DNA of 64,000 nucleotides. Origin: Petaurus breviceps papuanus (Eukaryota > Chordata > Mammalia > Diprotodontia > Petauridae). The DNA is taken from contig JAMXIF010001253.1 of the NCBI GenBank assembly GCA_028583685.1, forward strand, positions 76,020,819 through 76,084,818. The letters run 5' to 3'. The position numbers and the translations under genes were made by a program. Of the stretch, positions 33,051 through 44,721 are shown piece after piece (the stretch's first letter is position 1; each line of letters opens with the position of its first letter). Below the pieces are notes generated by a model, which had not been told where the DNA came from, did not search any database, and was given only the letters and a program-made list of their open reading frames with translations.

Positions 33051-33549
33051 TTACATGGAATATCATGAAAACTTGGAGAAAACAAAATTTCCAAGTATTA
33101 GATATCATGGTTAACTGTTAAATCTTTGATCTTTAGGACTCTAGAATCTTGAGGCACTGATTCTTGCATGTAGCTAATAAGAAAGGTGCTATGAGATCAT
33201 CAACAGAGATGGGAAGAAGTTATTTCGCTAATTTAATACTTCACCTTTTGTCTCCATTCTCTTGTTTGATCCTGGTCAGCATTAATTTTAGTAATCACTG
33301 AAACTTTGTGATAATTAGAACTATAAAAAATGTGTAGGTAGATAAGAACAGGTAGCTTTTTGGAAATCCAGAAAATGGATATACTGGAAAGAAGCACAAT
33401 ACAGAATATATTTGGGGAGAAAAAATTTTGGAGCCATAGTCTTGAAGGGATTTCATTTGGACATCATTTAAAACACACAATTTTTTAGGGGGAGGGAGTT
33501 AATTAGTCTGAAGAGGTATTAACTATTGAGTTCATGTATATGCAAAAAA

Positions 33550-33728
33550 AAAATCATAGGATTTAGAGCCAAAAAATACCTCAGAGATATCTCATCCAGT
33601 CACATGATTTTTATAGTTGATGAAGCTTGCTCAGAGAGAGGACGCAGATTTCTCACTTAAAAAAGAGCAAAGATTTGAGACCTTGTCTTCTGACTTCAGA
33701 TCTTTTTATTATACCATACTGCTTGCCT
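33550..33728 (-). mobile_element. MIR SINE
   Basis: Antisense: aaatcataggatttagagcc, cagagatatctcatccagtc and ataccatactgcttgcc. Confidence 0.6.
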
Positions 33729-33729
33729 T

Positions 33730-34340
33730 CATGTTTTACTTAAGTTGGTTGTGACTAAAGTCCATTGGTATAGTTCTTTGTTGTAGTCAGTGCTCAGTAT
33801 TGTATTCTTACATGAGCTTAACCTAAGTTTCCTTAGAAACTGTAACCATAAAATATTTCCAGACACTATTAATGAAAGCTAAAGAATATGGTAAAACATC
33901 AGAACAATGGTATTAAAATAACCTCAGTGAAAAAGTAACATTATTTTGGTATAGCTGTAGAAAGAAAGTGTAAGAAATAATGAAATTGGTAAAAGACGAA
34001 AACTGTTGGCTCAGTTGAGGTTTGAACTTAAATGAAATTAGTGTAATTTCCTGAGGGAAAGATAGGAGGTGTCACGTGCCAGGCAAGTCAAACCACCTCA
34101 GCCATCACCTGTCCTCAGAGCCTGGTACAGACAGCCTAGGACTCTTGAGTACAAGAACCTTAGAAATAGCAGGCCTCCCTTGGATCACCAGCCCTGCTTC
34201 TAGGCTGGCCCACACAGCCATAATTCAGGGAAGCATCCTTGTGAAGATGGGTTGGCAGATTCCTCTTCAGTTGATGGAGCTGTTACAGAAGACCTAGAAA
34301 GCAAAATTCTCACCACTGAAGTCCTTGATCCCACCACATG
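33730..34340. other. Unassigned
   Basis: Holds a 73-codon plus-strand open frame (34076-34297) without recognisable homology. Confidence 0.4.
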
Positions 34341-34344
34341 GTTC

Positions 34345-34745
34345 TATTCCCTTATATTAATGTGACACAATTTCTTTAGCCATTCCTCAATAGATAGGCA
34401 TCTACATTGTTTTTGGCTACTTACTGTCACCAGAAATGCTACTGTGAATATGTTGTTGTTAAAGGGACCTTTCTTTCTATCTTGGACCAACTTGGGCTTC
34501 ATTCCTAGCAGTGGGATCAATGGGTCATTTTTTTTCACTTTTATAGCATAGATCCATATTACTTTCCAGAATGGTCAGTCCAGTTCACGTCTCTGTCTAT
34601 ATTTATTCATGTATTTACCTTTCTTCATCTTCTTCATCAATGATTATTTCTGTTGTTTGTCACCTTTGCCAGCTTGTTGGTAGGAAGTGAAGCCTCAGAG
34701 TTCTTTTGGCTTGCATTTCTCTAATTGGTTTGCTTGATAGTATTA
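34345..34745 (-). mobile_element. L1 LINE 3' fragment
   Basis: Antisense L1: ttctttagccattcctcaat, ctagcagtgggatcaatggg, ttactttccagaatggtcag, gttggtaggaagtgaagcc and gcttgcatttctctaattgg. Confidence 0.8.
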
Positions 34746-36170
34746 GTCTCAGTTCCTGAAAAGTGATGAGAGACTGAAAGCAAAAATTGGGATGAAAATT
34801 GCCATTATCACACATTAGACAGATATAGAACCCTCTGGTCTAGGCCTCCCTTAGGAAGGTGGTATATGAGCACATGCAAAACCCCTCTCTTTTACTCAAG
34901 ACTTCATCTGGGAAGGGAAGCCGGACATCTAGGGATTCTGTACTGCTGAAATGCTAGTCAAACAGGTGACATGAAAGGACATGGTGTTCAACTATGCTTG
35001 CTCACAGCAGAAATTTCCATTGAAGTTCTTCTCTTTAACAAAAGAGCAGAATGGGGGATGGTTTACTGTGGCTGCCTTTGAGATGCCTGCTCTGCATGAT
35101 GTCATCAGAGCCAGGAATCATCCTGGATATAGAGATAGCAAGTGCCTTATTTTTAAAGAACATGTTTCATACTTTCATCAGGGTGAGAAATGCTTTCTTT
35201 TAACTCTCAGACTGCTTTGACCAGCCCAGTGGCTATCACACTCTTAAAAGAGATTAAATTAAAGCACAGTTACATTCTAAATGCTCAAAGAATTCTGTGA
35301 ATCTATAGGACTCGTAAGTCAGCATAATAAAAACTGAACTCTATATTAATTGTAATCACTTTATGCCAGTTGATTGAAAAATCTCATAAAAGCCAAAATA
35401 GTGTGTATTGAGCTAGCTGGTACACGGATGTAATTCTTAGCATTTTATTGCACCTGCAAAAAAATACTTTTGATTAAGTCTCTTTTTTGAATGGAGGTTC
35501 TCATAGCCTTTACTTCTTTCAGAGGCATCAGCTAATCAGTTTTTACAGAGATAAAAGAAGAGAATGACATTAATGGAAAGATGTCTGTTTTTGTCCCAGC
35601 ATCTCTTGGTTGTTCTGACAGAAAGCCATAAATTAGCCTGGATGGTGTCATGAAGCTGTACTGTATTCTCCAGGGTGAGCTTTGGGCAGATTGTAAGAAC
35701 GGAGTTAATGCAGTGTGGGAGGTCTTTTTCGAAGCTGCTTTAGTGCAAGTCCCAGTACAAGGGAGATCATACAACAAAGCCCAGAGGTTCCATTTCCTGC
35801 ACTGAGTGCCAGGCTGCCAGCAGAGTCTGAGTGATGAAAGGAGGTTTGATAGCTTCAACCTTGACTGCTCTTTCATCATCTCACAGAATGAGGATAAGAG
35901 AACGAAGAAAGAACAAAAAATGTAGATAGACAATTAGCAGTTGTCTTTTATGTAAAGAAAGGATCTGGTATAAAACCTGTTCTTTAGAAATTTGGGAAAT
36001 CAAAGGAGAGGGGAAAACTTCTTAGATGAAGACAGTGTATGAGTGAAATGATACTAACGGTACCATGTATTTCAGGCTGTGCCCTTTTAGGGAGTTATGA
36101 TATCCTTGTTGGTGTTCTCTCTATTGATACCTACTATAAACTCTCAACATTGTTTTACAATCAAAGAGTG
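34746..36170. other. Unassigned, mostly single-copy
   Basis: About 1.4 kb without recognised repeats. A 133-codon minus-strand open frame (35532-35933) has no motif and no splice support. Confidence 0.4.
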
Positions 36171-36174
36171 AAAG

Positions 36175-36320
36175 CCTGAAGGGGTTCCAGGGGTCTATTC
36201 CAATCATTTCATTTCTACAATTGAGGAAACTGTGGAATATAGAAGTTTTGTGACTTGTTGAAAATCACAAGTCAGTATTTGTACCCAAATTTTCTAACTC
36301 TGAATTACTCTTACCTATGT
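36175..36320 (-). mobile_element. MIR SINE
   Basis: Antisense: tctattccaatcatttcat, tctacaattgaggaaactgt and aaaatcacaagtcagtat. Confidence 0.5.
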
Positions 36321-36504
36321 TATGGTGATTTAAAAAAAATATATCATTGAAATCTTTTGTTTTTACATAATCACTTCTAAATTCATCCTTCTCCCCTGTC
36401 CAGAGAACCATCATTTGAAACAATGTTTTTTTAAAAAGTTTTGAAAAAAACAGTTCAGCAAAATTAACCAACACAAAGACAAAATCTGACACTATATGCA
36501 ATAT

Positions 36505-36570
36505 TCTACATCTGCACCCTACTGTGTGCTTAGCAGAGCCTGGAACATAGTAGGCACTTAATAAATGCCT
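36505..36570 (+). mobile_element. L2 3' tail inside L1
   Basis: tgtgcttagcagagcctgg and catagtaggcacttaataa. Confidence 0.7.
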
Positions 36571-36671
36571 GTTCCCTTCTCCTTCTCTACCCTTGACCTC
36601 TGCAAATGGGGGGGGAGGGGGCTTGCATTTTCTTCTCTCATCTTCAGAGCCAAGCTTGAACTTTATGATTA

Positions 36672-36782
36672 CTGTGTGTATAAATGTTAGTATATGTGTG
36701 TATATGTATATATATGTCACACAAATATGTACATATAGACGATATATGTATGCATGCATACACACATATATATTTATATGCT
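36672..36782. repeat. TA/TG-rich microsatellite
   Basis: gtgtgtatatgtatatatat and atgcatgcatacacacatat. Confidence 0.85.
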
Positions 36783-37183
36783 TTACATTGGCATTGTTCT
36801 AATCATTGTGTACATTGTGTTTCTGGTTCTCCTTCACCCTGTGTCACCTTCCCTGAATTCTCCCTATTCATCGTTTTTCACAGCACAGTAGTATTCCTTT
36901 ACATCAATGTACTCCAATTTGTTTAGCTAGCATATACTTTGTTTCCAGTTCTTTGCTGGAAATAAATGTAAACTTTGGTAAACAGCAGGGACAGTTTAGT
37001 CGCCTTTTAAATCACTCTCCTAAGTTGCTTTCCAGAACACCAGTAGTATGTTAGTGTGCCTGATTGTCTCCAGTATGTCCAACGTAGACTCTTGCATCTT
37101 TTGTTATTGTCAGTTTGCTGGGTATGAGGTGAAACCTGAGGCATTTTTTTATTTTACATTTTTCACATTGTCTTTTTGATCTT

Positions 37184-37330
37184 GAGGGTCAGCAGACTCA
37201 GGCCCATGGGCCAAATCTGGCCTGCCCCTACTTTTGTACAGCCTACGAGCTAAGAATGTTTTGTTTTACATTCTTAAATAACATGGCAGCAAGATTTGAC
37301 CCTCAGGCTCCAGTTTCCCAAACCCCGTTT
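37184..37330 (+). mobile_element. hAT-type DNA transposon fragment
   Basis: gagggtcagcagactcaggc, catgggccaaatctggcc, ttttgtacagcctacgagc. This is the terminal part of a mammalian hAT whose end reads ggggtcagcaaact. Confidence 0.6.
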
Positions 37331-37725
37331 TAAATGATTTAAAGAGTTACAGTAGGGAGAAAAAATCATGACCAGGTGACCTGGTGTTGAGGCTCTATGA
37401 AATTAGCTGGGCTGGTCCTCAACTAACAGACGTATAGTTAATCACCAGACCATAGTTACATCCATTCCTGATTGGTAAGACCTGGCCAAGCTTAGGCTCT
37501 GGTAGCATTGCCTTCAAGTGTGTGATTAGGCATCAGGGTTGAACTTGGATGAAGGATCCATAATGGAATGCCATTTTGAATATGTATGTATAAAATATGA
37601 ATGCTTATGCTGTGGTTTGGGGAGGTGAAGATAATGTGGCAAACTAAGAATTTGTTCATGGTGATATTTAAATTTTATAAATTCATTTTACAAAATGATT
37701 TATTTTTTCCCTTTGTGTTTTATTG
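37331..37725. other. Unassigned
   Basis: No features recognised. Confidence 0.4.
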
Positions 37726-37727
37726 CA

Positions 37728-37785
37728 GAAATAATAGTTATTCACATATATGTAGCACTAATAAGGTTTAAAAAAAGTGGTTTCT
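37728..37785 (-). mobile_element. MIR 3' fragment
   Basis: aataatagttattcacatat and gtagcactaataaggttt. Confidence 0.45.
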
Positions 37786-38070
37786 TCTTGACAACCTTTT
37801 GAACAAAGGTTGTTTTTAGTGAGTCTTTACATCCCCATGGTGGATAATTGGGATGCCCGAGTCTTCTGTGACTGTCCATGAGGTAAATTGATAATAATCT
37901 GGATTTATTCTTGTCTTATAAGCCCTAAGAAATTCAATGTAATAGGGACTGAGAGGTGGTATCTTGATCATAAGCAAACTGGCCGGAATAGTCTAAAGTT
38001 AGTATGATGCTGAGATCTGTTGTACAGATTGAATTGAGATAAGTTTGATGAATTGAGACAACTGGGGGTG

Positions 38071-38596
38071 TGTAATGGGAATGTAAATTTGGAAGATCTT
38101 CCCTGCCCCTAGGCTAAAGTGCACCTGAAGCCTCGGGTGGGAGGCTTGTTTTTCAGTAGATACTTTTTGATTGGCCAGTGGGTCAATAAGGTTTTTACAT
38201 TCTCTGAGCCAGAGAAGGCTATATAAGCCCTGATGTGTAGCTTTGTTTTGGGGCTCACTTTGAGAAGTGTTCTGTGATTTGATCTGGATTCTGGGAAGCC
38301 GTTGTCCAGAGCCCCCCGGCTTTGAAAAACCCAGATGTTGAAACCCAGATGTTGATTTAGTATGGATGTAATGGTTGGACAGTTTGGAAAGCTGTCTACT
38401 TGATCTTGATAATTCTGCCTGTATACTTTGAAGTTCGGGGTGCTGACTTTTTTCCCCTGAATGAGGTAAATGATATATGTTTGACTGATTAAAGTAAGCT
38501 TGTTAACCCATTTTGAGTTGCTTTCCTTTAACAAAGCAGATCCAAGAACCTGTATGGGCAGCCACCCTGAGGACGCTTGGGGTGCTTGCTGCTACA
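38071..38596 (+). mobile_element. Solo-LTR-like element
   Basis: 526 bases from tgtaatgggaatg to gcttgctgctaca, with TG...CA ends. It has a TATA-like box (gctatataagccctg, about 38219-38233) in the position of an LTR promoter and an attaaa polyadenylation-like signal near 38489. Flanks gggtg and gggta agree at four of five bases. No internal retroviral frames lie nearby, so it reads as a solo LTR fossil; a class I (ERV1) origin is only a guess. Confidence 0.5.
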
Positions 38597-38845
38597 GGGT
38601 ACAGGGGTAGAGCCCTGGATCTGGAGTCAGGAAGACTTGGGTTCACATTTGTCCGCAGACGCTTACTGGCTGTGTGAGTCTGGACAAGTCACTTAGGGGC
38701 TCTCAGCCTTTCCACGTGGAAAATGGACAGAGTAATAGCACCTACCTCTTTGGGTTGTTGTGAGAGTGAAACGAGATAATATTTCTAAAGTTCTTTGCAA
38801 ACCTTGAGGAACTATATAAATGCTAGCTTTTATTAACAACTTGGT
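38597..38845 (+). mobile_element. MIR SINE, near full length
   Basis: gatctggagtcaggaagact, tactggctgtgtgagtctgg, gggttgttgtgagagtg, tctttgcaaaccttgag, tatataaatgctagctttt. Confidence 0.85.
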
Positions 38846-39034
38846 TTACAGTTGTCACTTAGGGTGCACTTAGTGAGTTGCCCTCACTGCACCTGGGACA
38901 GATTTAGTGGAGGGAGTAGGTGTGCCAAGGATAGCACCTCCACTGGTTTACTTACTCTGGGAGGTGTCATCCTGTCTTCCAACGAGCAGTTCTGTCACTC
39001 AGTTTGAGTTCAACACCATAGCAATGGAACTCTT

Positions 39035-39745
39035 GAAAGTGGATTAGGTGGTTGGCCCTGTACAGATCATGAGGTGAGTTTTGGGGACGGCTGCATCATT
39101 CTTCACCCCTTCTCCCATCCCCCATCTGAATGCTGCAAATTCCTGACCTGTATTTGGGTCTGATTAATACTTGTGGGCTTGCCTGTTTTGGTATTATAAT
39201 AGAATGTCACCATCAGTCACAGTCAGCCACCTGGAAAAGTTCTGCTGGTTCATAATGATGAATTGTATGCTTCCTTTGATCTAGGATTCTTGCCCTGGTT
39301 ATTCCTCTGTAGGCTTCAGATCGGGATGGAAGCTGAAACTGAAACTCCTGGGACCCCATAGGCAGAACCCTCTTCAGGTTACCCTGATCTGTGACTGGGA
39401 GCTGGGTAATTAGTTACAAAGCTGTCCATTGCTGCATCTTCCTGTACCCTACACAATTTTAGGTCCTTCTGTGCTAGATCTGAGACTTCTTGTTCTGGTA
39501 CATGGCTTCTCTTTGAGTTGGGATACTCCATGAGACACTCTTATAGCCAGACCTCATCCCCAGTGTCTGAAGACCTCTGTTTCTGTCTTCCTATGCTGAC
39601 TTAGACTTCACTGTAATTTTTTTCCCTTGGATCTTCTGATCATGATTCATTCTGTCAAGTTTTCTAGATGTATTTGGAGGAGTTTGGTGTGGAGAGGGAA
39701 GCTTGCTGCCCTTTGTCTTGCCATTCTACCATCTTGACTCTCAAA
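39035..39745 (-). mobile_element. Probable L1 5' region
   Basis: On the minus strand it begins gagtcaagatggtagaatgg and continues cacaccaaactcctccaaat, acttgacagaatgaatcatg, aagagtgtctcatggag. This resembles the start of marsupial L1 copies ('...caagatggcagaat...'). An LTR-type origin cannot be excluded. Confidence 0.45.
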
Positions 39746-39749
39746 ACAA

Positions 39750-41000
39750 ATGATTCTAACTAAGACCTTATGGAAACTATGGGAAACCTTTCCCCACCTC
39801 CCCAATTTTGTGGTCCAGCCATTAATGACTTTTGTGAAATTTTCAAGAATGGGTTTATTAGATGTATGGTTGGTCCTTCACTCAATACCTATTGGCTGAC
39901 AGTATAAGAATGGTTCCTTGCATATGGAGCCAAGTGGCACTGGTGCCAGCATATGAAAACTGTCTAATAAATAATGTTTAAACTGGGAATTAAATGATTT
40001 AATCTTGGCTGTGCCTTGGGTATAAGGTATGCTGCAGATTAAAGGCAGGCAAGATAAAATCCCTATAGCTGAAGAAGGCAGGAGTTGACTGGGAAGGTGG
40101 CAAAGAGGAAATGTGCCTAGTGGTTCTAGAGGCTCTTGTGGCTTTGTAGCCTAGGCTAAGGCTCTTTACTTGTCTTAGTGCTCTCAAAAATATGCTTCCA
40201 ATAAAAATAGCTTAAAAGGCAAAGAGAAAAATTCTTCCACTAAGGAGCACCTTGCTGAGATCTATCATGGCTGCTTAAAATATGTGCTGTGATTAGAACC
40301 ATATTCTGTGAATCTGTAATATATGTTGTTAGACCAGATAGTAATATAATATTCAACATCCTGGTGAGTTTAAATTAAGAAAAAAGACACCCCCCTCAAA
40401 AAAAATTCTTGACCTTTCCTTTTTTACACAATGGTAGAGTAAGACTGGTGAATCTCTTGTATCTGTTCTATAGTGGTTTATCTGCTCGGAAATGATTAAA
40501 TGGTGTTCAACTGATTTTGGTCAGTAAGCAAGCAGATTTACTATAGTGGTCTGTCAGCATTCATTGCATTTCTCTGTTAGTTGGGGTTTTATTCATAGGC
40601 TTTGTGGTCTTGTTCATGAGGTTATTTAATTGACTTTTACAGGAGCTATCACAATGGATTCACTCTATATTTTTTAAAAAGTTTGTTCTCATGCCACAAA
40701 TCTTTCTCAAGTGATTAACTTTACCATTGTGACTGAAAATGCTTTAATGCATCTGCTGCCAAAGATTGCAGGAGGCAACTATCATCTCTTCCTTGATTTT
40801 CCTTTTGTCTAGGTTTGGGCTTTGAAGCCTGGCTATGATACACGTTTGTCTTCTGATGATTCCTATATATTTTTGATTCCTAGTTCAAAGAAGTCAGAAT
40901 GTTTCCCTTTCCCATATATGAGGGAAGATCTTTCCTTGATCATTAGCAATATCATAGTAAGTAAAGAATAAATTTTGCCGAATAAGCCTATGTTTAGCAT
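39750..41000. other. Unassigned, mostly single-copy
   Basis: No recognised repeat or exon-like structure in about 1.25 kb. Confidence 0.4.
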
Positions 41001-41004
41001 CTTC

Positions 41005-42200
41005 TGGATATATGAGGCAGGGTACAAGGCACTGGGGCTATAAAGATGCATACTTACACTATCTCTACCATCAGAGAGCTTTTAATGGAAGAAACAGGGT
41101 GTAGAGATAGGTCATATACACAAATAAATATGATCTAAAATACAATATGGCAAGCACAAAGAAAAGGTCTTTGAAAAGATCTGTAAGATTTGGAAGAGAT
41201 GAAAGTAATTTTCAGCTGGTAGGAGAGGAAGGGGAAAAGGAAGAAGGAGATTCATTAGAGAAGGTAGCACCTGAATTGTACCTGGAAAGAAGAGAATTTT
41301 AAAAGTCCGGGACAGGGAGGGGAGTGCATTCCAAGTGAACCCACAGAGATGGGAGAGGAGAGGAGCAGTATAGGGAACAGTTTTTAATTTTGTGGAACTG
41401 AGAAGTCTCTCAGCTGCTGGAATATGTAGTTTCAGGAGAATAAGGCTGGGGAGGCGGGGAAGGGGAAGGTTGTAAAGGACCTTGAATGTTAGGCTAAGTA
41501 AATTTGTACTTTATCCTGTAATGAGTAGGGAGCCACTTACAGGTATTTGTTGGGGGTGGAGGGGGAAGGATGAAGGTCAGATTCTGTGAATTAGGGAAAT
41601 TGTTTTGGGTGTGCTAGAGCCAACTTGAATCCACAATCTGGGCTTTACTATTTGTTTTGGTGCTGATCATTCTAGACCTTAGAAAGTGATGGAGAAAAGG
41701 TTAGTAAAGCAGATTAAATTTAAAAGTGCGCCAACATGCGTTTTTTTCCTGCAGGGCTGGTGGTTAAATCTTTACATGGACACCACTATCAATAGTTGTG
41801 TGAAGGATAAGTTAGAAAGGGGAGAGTGGGATAAGGTTGACATAGTGATCTGGAGAGATTTGGAATGGGAAAACTAGGTTTAAATCCTAACTCTGCTGCT
41901 TACTACCCTTGTAACAAGTCATTTTACCTTGTATGGGGCATTAGTCTTCTTCTGTAAAATAAAGGTGCCAGACCTCTGGGCCTAAAGCCCTTCTTGCCCC
42001 AAATCCTAGGATTAAGTTAAGGAAACTAATGATATAGGTAGTGTTAGTATGAGTGTAGAGAAGGGGAAATATGAAAAAGATCATAGAAGTAGATTTAAAA
42101 GGACCGGATAATTGTTTGGCTGTTGGTATTGAGTTTAGGTTGTTCTTATATTCACAATGATTCCTAGCCTAATGGGAGGCGAATAACAGGAAAAAAATTT
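41005..42200 (-). mobile_element. L2 LINE, long antisense copy split by a MIR
   Basis: 41005-41610 runs ggtacaaggcactgggg, ggtagcacctgaattgtacc, agtgcattccaagtgaacc, gttgtaaaggaccttgaatg, tgagtagggagccac. The part antisense to the RT C-terminus resumes at 42015-42200 (gaagtagatttaaaaggacc; acaatgattcctagcc). About 230 bases between 41610 and 41845 are unassigned. Confidence 0.75.
41845..42010 (+). mobile_element. MIR SINE
   Basis: ggtttaaatcctaactctg, ctgcttactacccttgtaac, ttcttctgtaaaataaagg. Confidence 0.65.
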
Positions 42201-42695
42201 GTAGGAGGTAAGAGTAGAGGATAGAAAAGATAATTTTAGGGAACAGAATGAAACAAGCCTGGCATTTTTTTAGCATTTCTTCTGTAGGATTTATATCATC
42301 ATGGGTGGTTTTCTTGGAATTCATTTCCTTGTAATTAGGTTGATTTAATATAAGGGAATGTATTGTAACCCCAGAGCAGGTACTTCCTGCCCCTCTTTAT
42401 CTTTGGCAGTACCATGGGAGGACACCTTGTGCTTTGCCCATAACTTATGGTTAGCTCCTTGACCTCCCAGAGCTGTGCATAGAGCTCCCCCCTTCCTCTC
42501 TTCCTTCCTCTCCCTTACCCTTTTCCTTTCCTTATTTCTTAGTGCTTGACAAGGTTGCTACTGTCCCCTCACCTTTCTTGAGAGTAGGGATGCTTCAGAA
42601 TTAGAAAGGACTAACTATGGTTTACATGATTCTTAAAGTACTTTGAAATTAGAAATATTCTCATAAGTGGTAAATAGTTTGATATTTATTTGTCC
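42201..42695. other. Unassigned
   Basis: Contains a pyrimidine-rich patch at 42488-42536. No feature recognised. Confidence 0.4.
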
Positions 42696-42699
42696 TCCT

Positions 42700-42765
42700 T
42701 TCAGGTGATAGGGTCCTTGAGGGCAGGCACTGTTAACTTTTTTTAGTATTTCTAGTACCTAGTAG
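42700..42765 (+). mobile_element. L2 3' tail
   Basis: ggtccttgagggcaggcac and tatttctagtacctag. Confidence 0.65.
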
Positions 42766-42826
42766 TACTACTTGGGGGAGTGAATAGAGGTGGTAGGAGA
42801 TTGAGTGTTTGAATTTAATTAATTTA

Positions 42827-42996
42827 TTTTTTATTTATTTATTTTTTTAAAAGCAATCTGGGTTAAGTAACTTGCTCAAGGTTACATGGCCAGGTGTTTC
42901 TGGGTGGGTGCTAAGTGTCTGAGCCTGGATTCGATCCACAGGCCATCCTGACACTGGAGCCGGTGCTCTTACTCGCTGTGCTACCTGGCAGCCCCC
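42827..42996 (-). mobile_element. SINE of the gtttctgggtgggtg subfamily
   Basis: agcaatctgggttaagtaac, ggccaggtgtttctgggtgg, ctcgctgtgctacctggc. Flanks ttgaatttaattaatt (from 42809) and ttgaatttaatttaatt (from 42997) form a target duplication. About 10 percent different from the copy at 31507-31664. Confidence 0.9.
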
Positions 42997-43024
42997 TTGA
43001 ATTTAATTTAATTTGAGCACCGAC

Positions 43025-43165
43025 ATGACCAGCTTTTTATTGTTTTTTATTTTTTTCAGCTCTTTATTGCTGAGTAGCTTAAGAGGGCTGTCTACAAATT
43101 CTCTCCTTAGAGAATTTTTCCTTTCCTGACCCAGCTTCATGTTTTCCAACATTTTGTCAACACCC
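43025..43165 (-). other. Minus-strand open block, possible pseudogene fragment
   Basis: On the minus strand, next to a SINE, an open frame reads a lysine-rich peptide (VDKMLENMKLGQERKNSL, then LKLLSNKELKKIKNNKK). The charge pattern looks protein-like, unlike the neighbouring chance frames. No family was recognised, and a fragment of an old processed gene copy or plain chance are both possible. Confidence 0.2.
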
Positions 43166-43192
43166 CTTTTAGGCTTAGGTATTTTTATTATT

Positions 43193-43430
43193 GGGCAGCT
43201 GGGTGGTACAGAGGATAGAGTGATGGGCCCAGAATTAGGGGGAGGGCCTGAGTTCAAATTTGGTTTTAGACTAACTAGCTGTGTGACCTTGGGCAAGTCA
43301 CTTAGTTCTGTTTGCTTCAATTTCCTCAGCTGTAAAATGAGTTGGAGAAGGAAATGGCAAACCACTACCATATCTTTGCAAAAAAACCTGAAATAGGATC
43401 ACGAAATGTCAGATAAGACTGAACAACAAC
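43193..43430 (+). mobile_element. MAR1-type CORE-SINE
   Basis: gggcagctgggtggtacag, agctgtgtgaccttgggc, gttggagaaggaaatggc, gactgaacaacaac. Flanks tttttattattg (43181-43192) and atttcattattg (from 43433) suggest a target duplication. Confidence 0.9.
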
Positions 43431-43726
43431 AAATTTCATTATTGATATTTCATTTTAGGGATAGGAGAGTTCTTATCTTCACAGAATTATTTTTTATTTA
43501 ATTGGATGAGTTCTAATCACTTTCTACTCATTCCCCTTTATTTGTTATTTTTTTTTTTCATTCACCAATTCATCAGATATGTTCTGGAGGGACACATTAG
43601 TGAGTAGTATCTAGTTTTACTTTGATTTTATTGTTAGGACCTGAGATTTCAGCTTTGAATGGAACTCCCTTCTTCAGAAACTTATTTCACCCAGTGCAAA
43701 TCAGTAATTTCCTTCCATTTAGAATC

Positions 43727-43850
43727 TGAGAGAAGTGCCTGAGGCACTCTGAAGTTAAGTGACTTGCCCATGGTCACAAAGCTGGTTATGTGTCTGGGAG
43801 AGTACTTGAATCCCGATCTTCCCCATTGGAAGGCCAGTGTTTGGTTATTA
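43727..43850 (-). mobile_element. MIR/CORE-SINE fragment
   Basis: Antisense: tgaagttaagtgacttgccc, atggtcacaaagctgg, acttgaatcccgatcttcc. Confidence 0.65.
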
Positions 43851-43854
43851 TCAA

Positions 43855-44660
43855 ACAGTGGGAAAAGACAAACTGTTAGCTTGTGGGTACTGCACTGGGT
43901 GAAGTTTGTAGTTATCTGACCTTTCCCCCCTTTTAAGAGTCTTGAGGAAGAGAAACTTATTTAAATGAAGCAGGACTCTGCCACACAGATGTTTACATTG
44001 AATGGTGCTGCTTGTCCTCATGTCTCAGTTGGGGATAAGCCCAGACTATGGAATAGAAATGGTCTCTTTTCTGCCCTGGAGGTTAGTTACATTGTTGGGT
44101 CAATGCCATGGAAGCTGTGTTGAGTATCAGAAACCAGACAGCTGACTCTAGGAGCCTAATATTATGATAGCACATTTCCACTTTACCAGACTGAGTTGAA
44201 AATGAGTATTTAACATTTTGGTAGGCCAACCTAATTGAAAATTTATCTCTTATCTCTTCTGGAATAGCACTTACTAAATATGATTTTTTTTGTGGAGAGT
44301 TTGGGAGGAGTCAGAGACACTGCTGCTACAGTTTTACCTTAAATAGTAAGTATATTTTACCCCCAGCCTTGATTTGATCAGAGTACAACAAATAAAAAGT
44401 TTAAGAAGACTCTGGTTATGTTGATTAATTAATTGTTTTAACCATTTTGAATTCTGGTGGGATTTTTCTTAGGAGAAAGCATGCCAGGTTTTCAAAAAGC
44501 TTTTTTTTTTTTTTAAATCACAGATCTAGTATCAGAGTTTTTATGTATAGTGTTAAACTACATATTACAACTATGTGATTTTCCAGGTTTGGTTTAACTC
44601 TATATGTTTTTTTTTAAAAAAGGATTTGATCTACCAGTTACTTCACCTTAACTAAACTCT
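43855..44660. other. Unassigned
   Basis: A T/A homopolymer patch lies at 44501-44517. Nothing else recognised. Confidence 0.4.
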
Positions 44661-44664
44661 TATA

Positions 44665-44720
44665 GCCTTAGCAAAGTACTGGATACACAGTGAATATTTT
44701 AAAAATGTTTGTTGAATTAA
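44665..44720 (+). mobile_element. L2 3' tail
   Basis: caaagtactggatacacag, gaatattttaaaaatgtttg, ttgaattaaatt. Confidence 0.5.
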
Positions 44721-44721
44721 A

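Larger units (their letters stand above)
36400..37182 (-). mobile_element. L1 LINE 3' region, interrupted
   Basis: Antisense: aaaattaaccaacacaaag, ctctgcaaatgggg, tggttctccttcaccctgtg, cacagtagtattcctttac, tttgtttagctagcatat and ctgggtatgaggtgaaacc. An L2 tail and a TA-rich microsatellite interrupt it. Confidence 0.75.

Noticed and set aside
35532-35933. 133-codon minus-strand frame
   Set aside because: No motif, no splice signals that fit, and composition typical of chance frames; no relative recognised.
36265-36926. Long frames on both strands, some rich in Y/I/H/T
   Set aside because: They read through antisense L1 and a TA/TG microsatellite.
38109-38534. 141-codon minus-strand frame
   Set aside because: Lies wholly within the solo-LTR-like element and antisense to its probable promoter direction.
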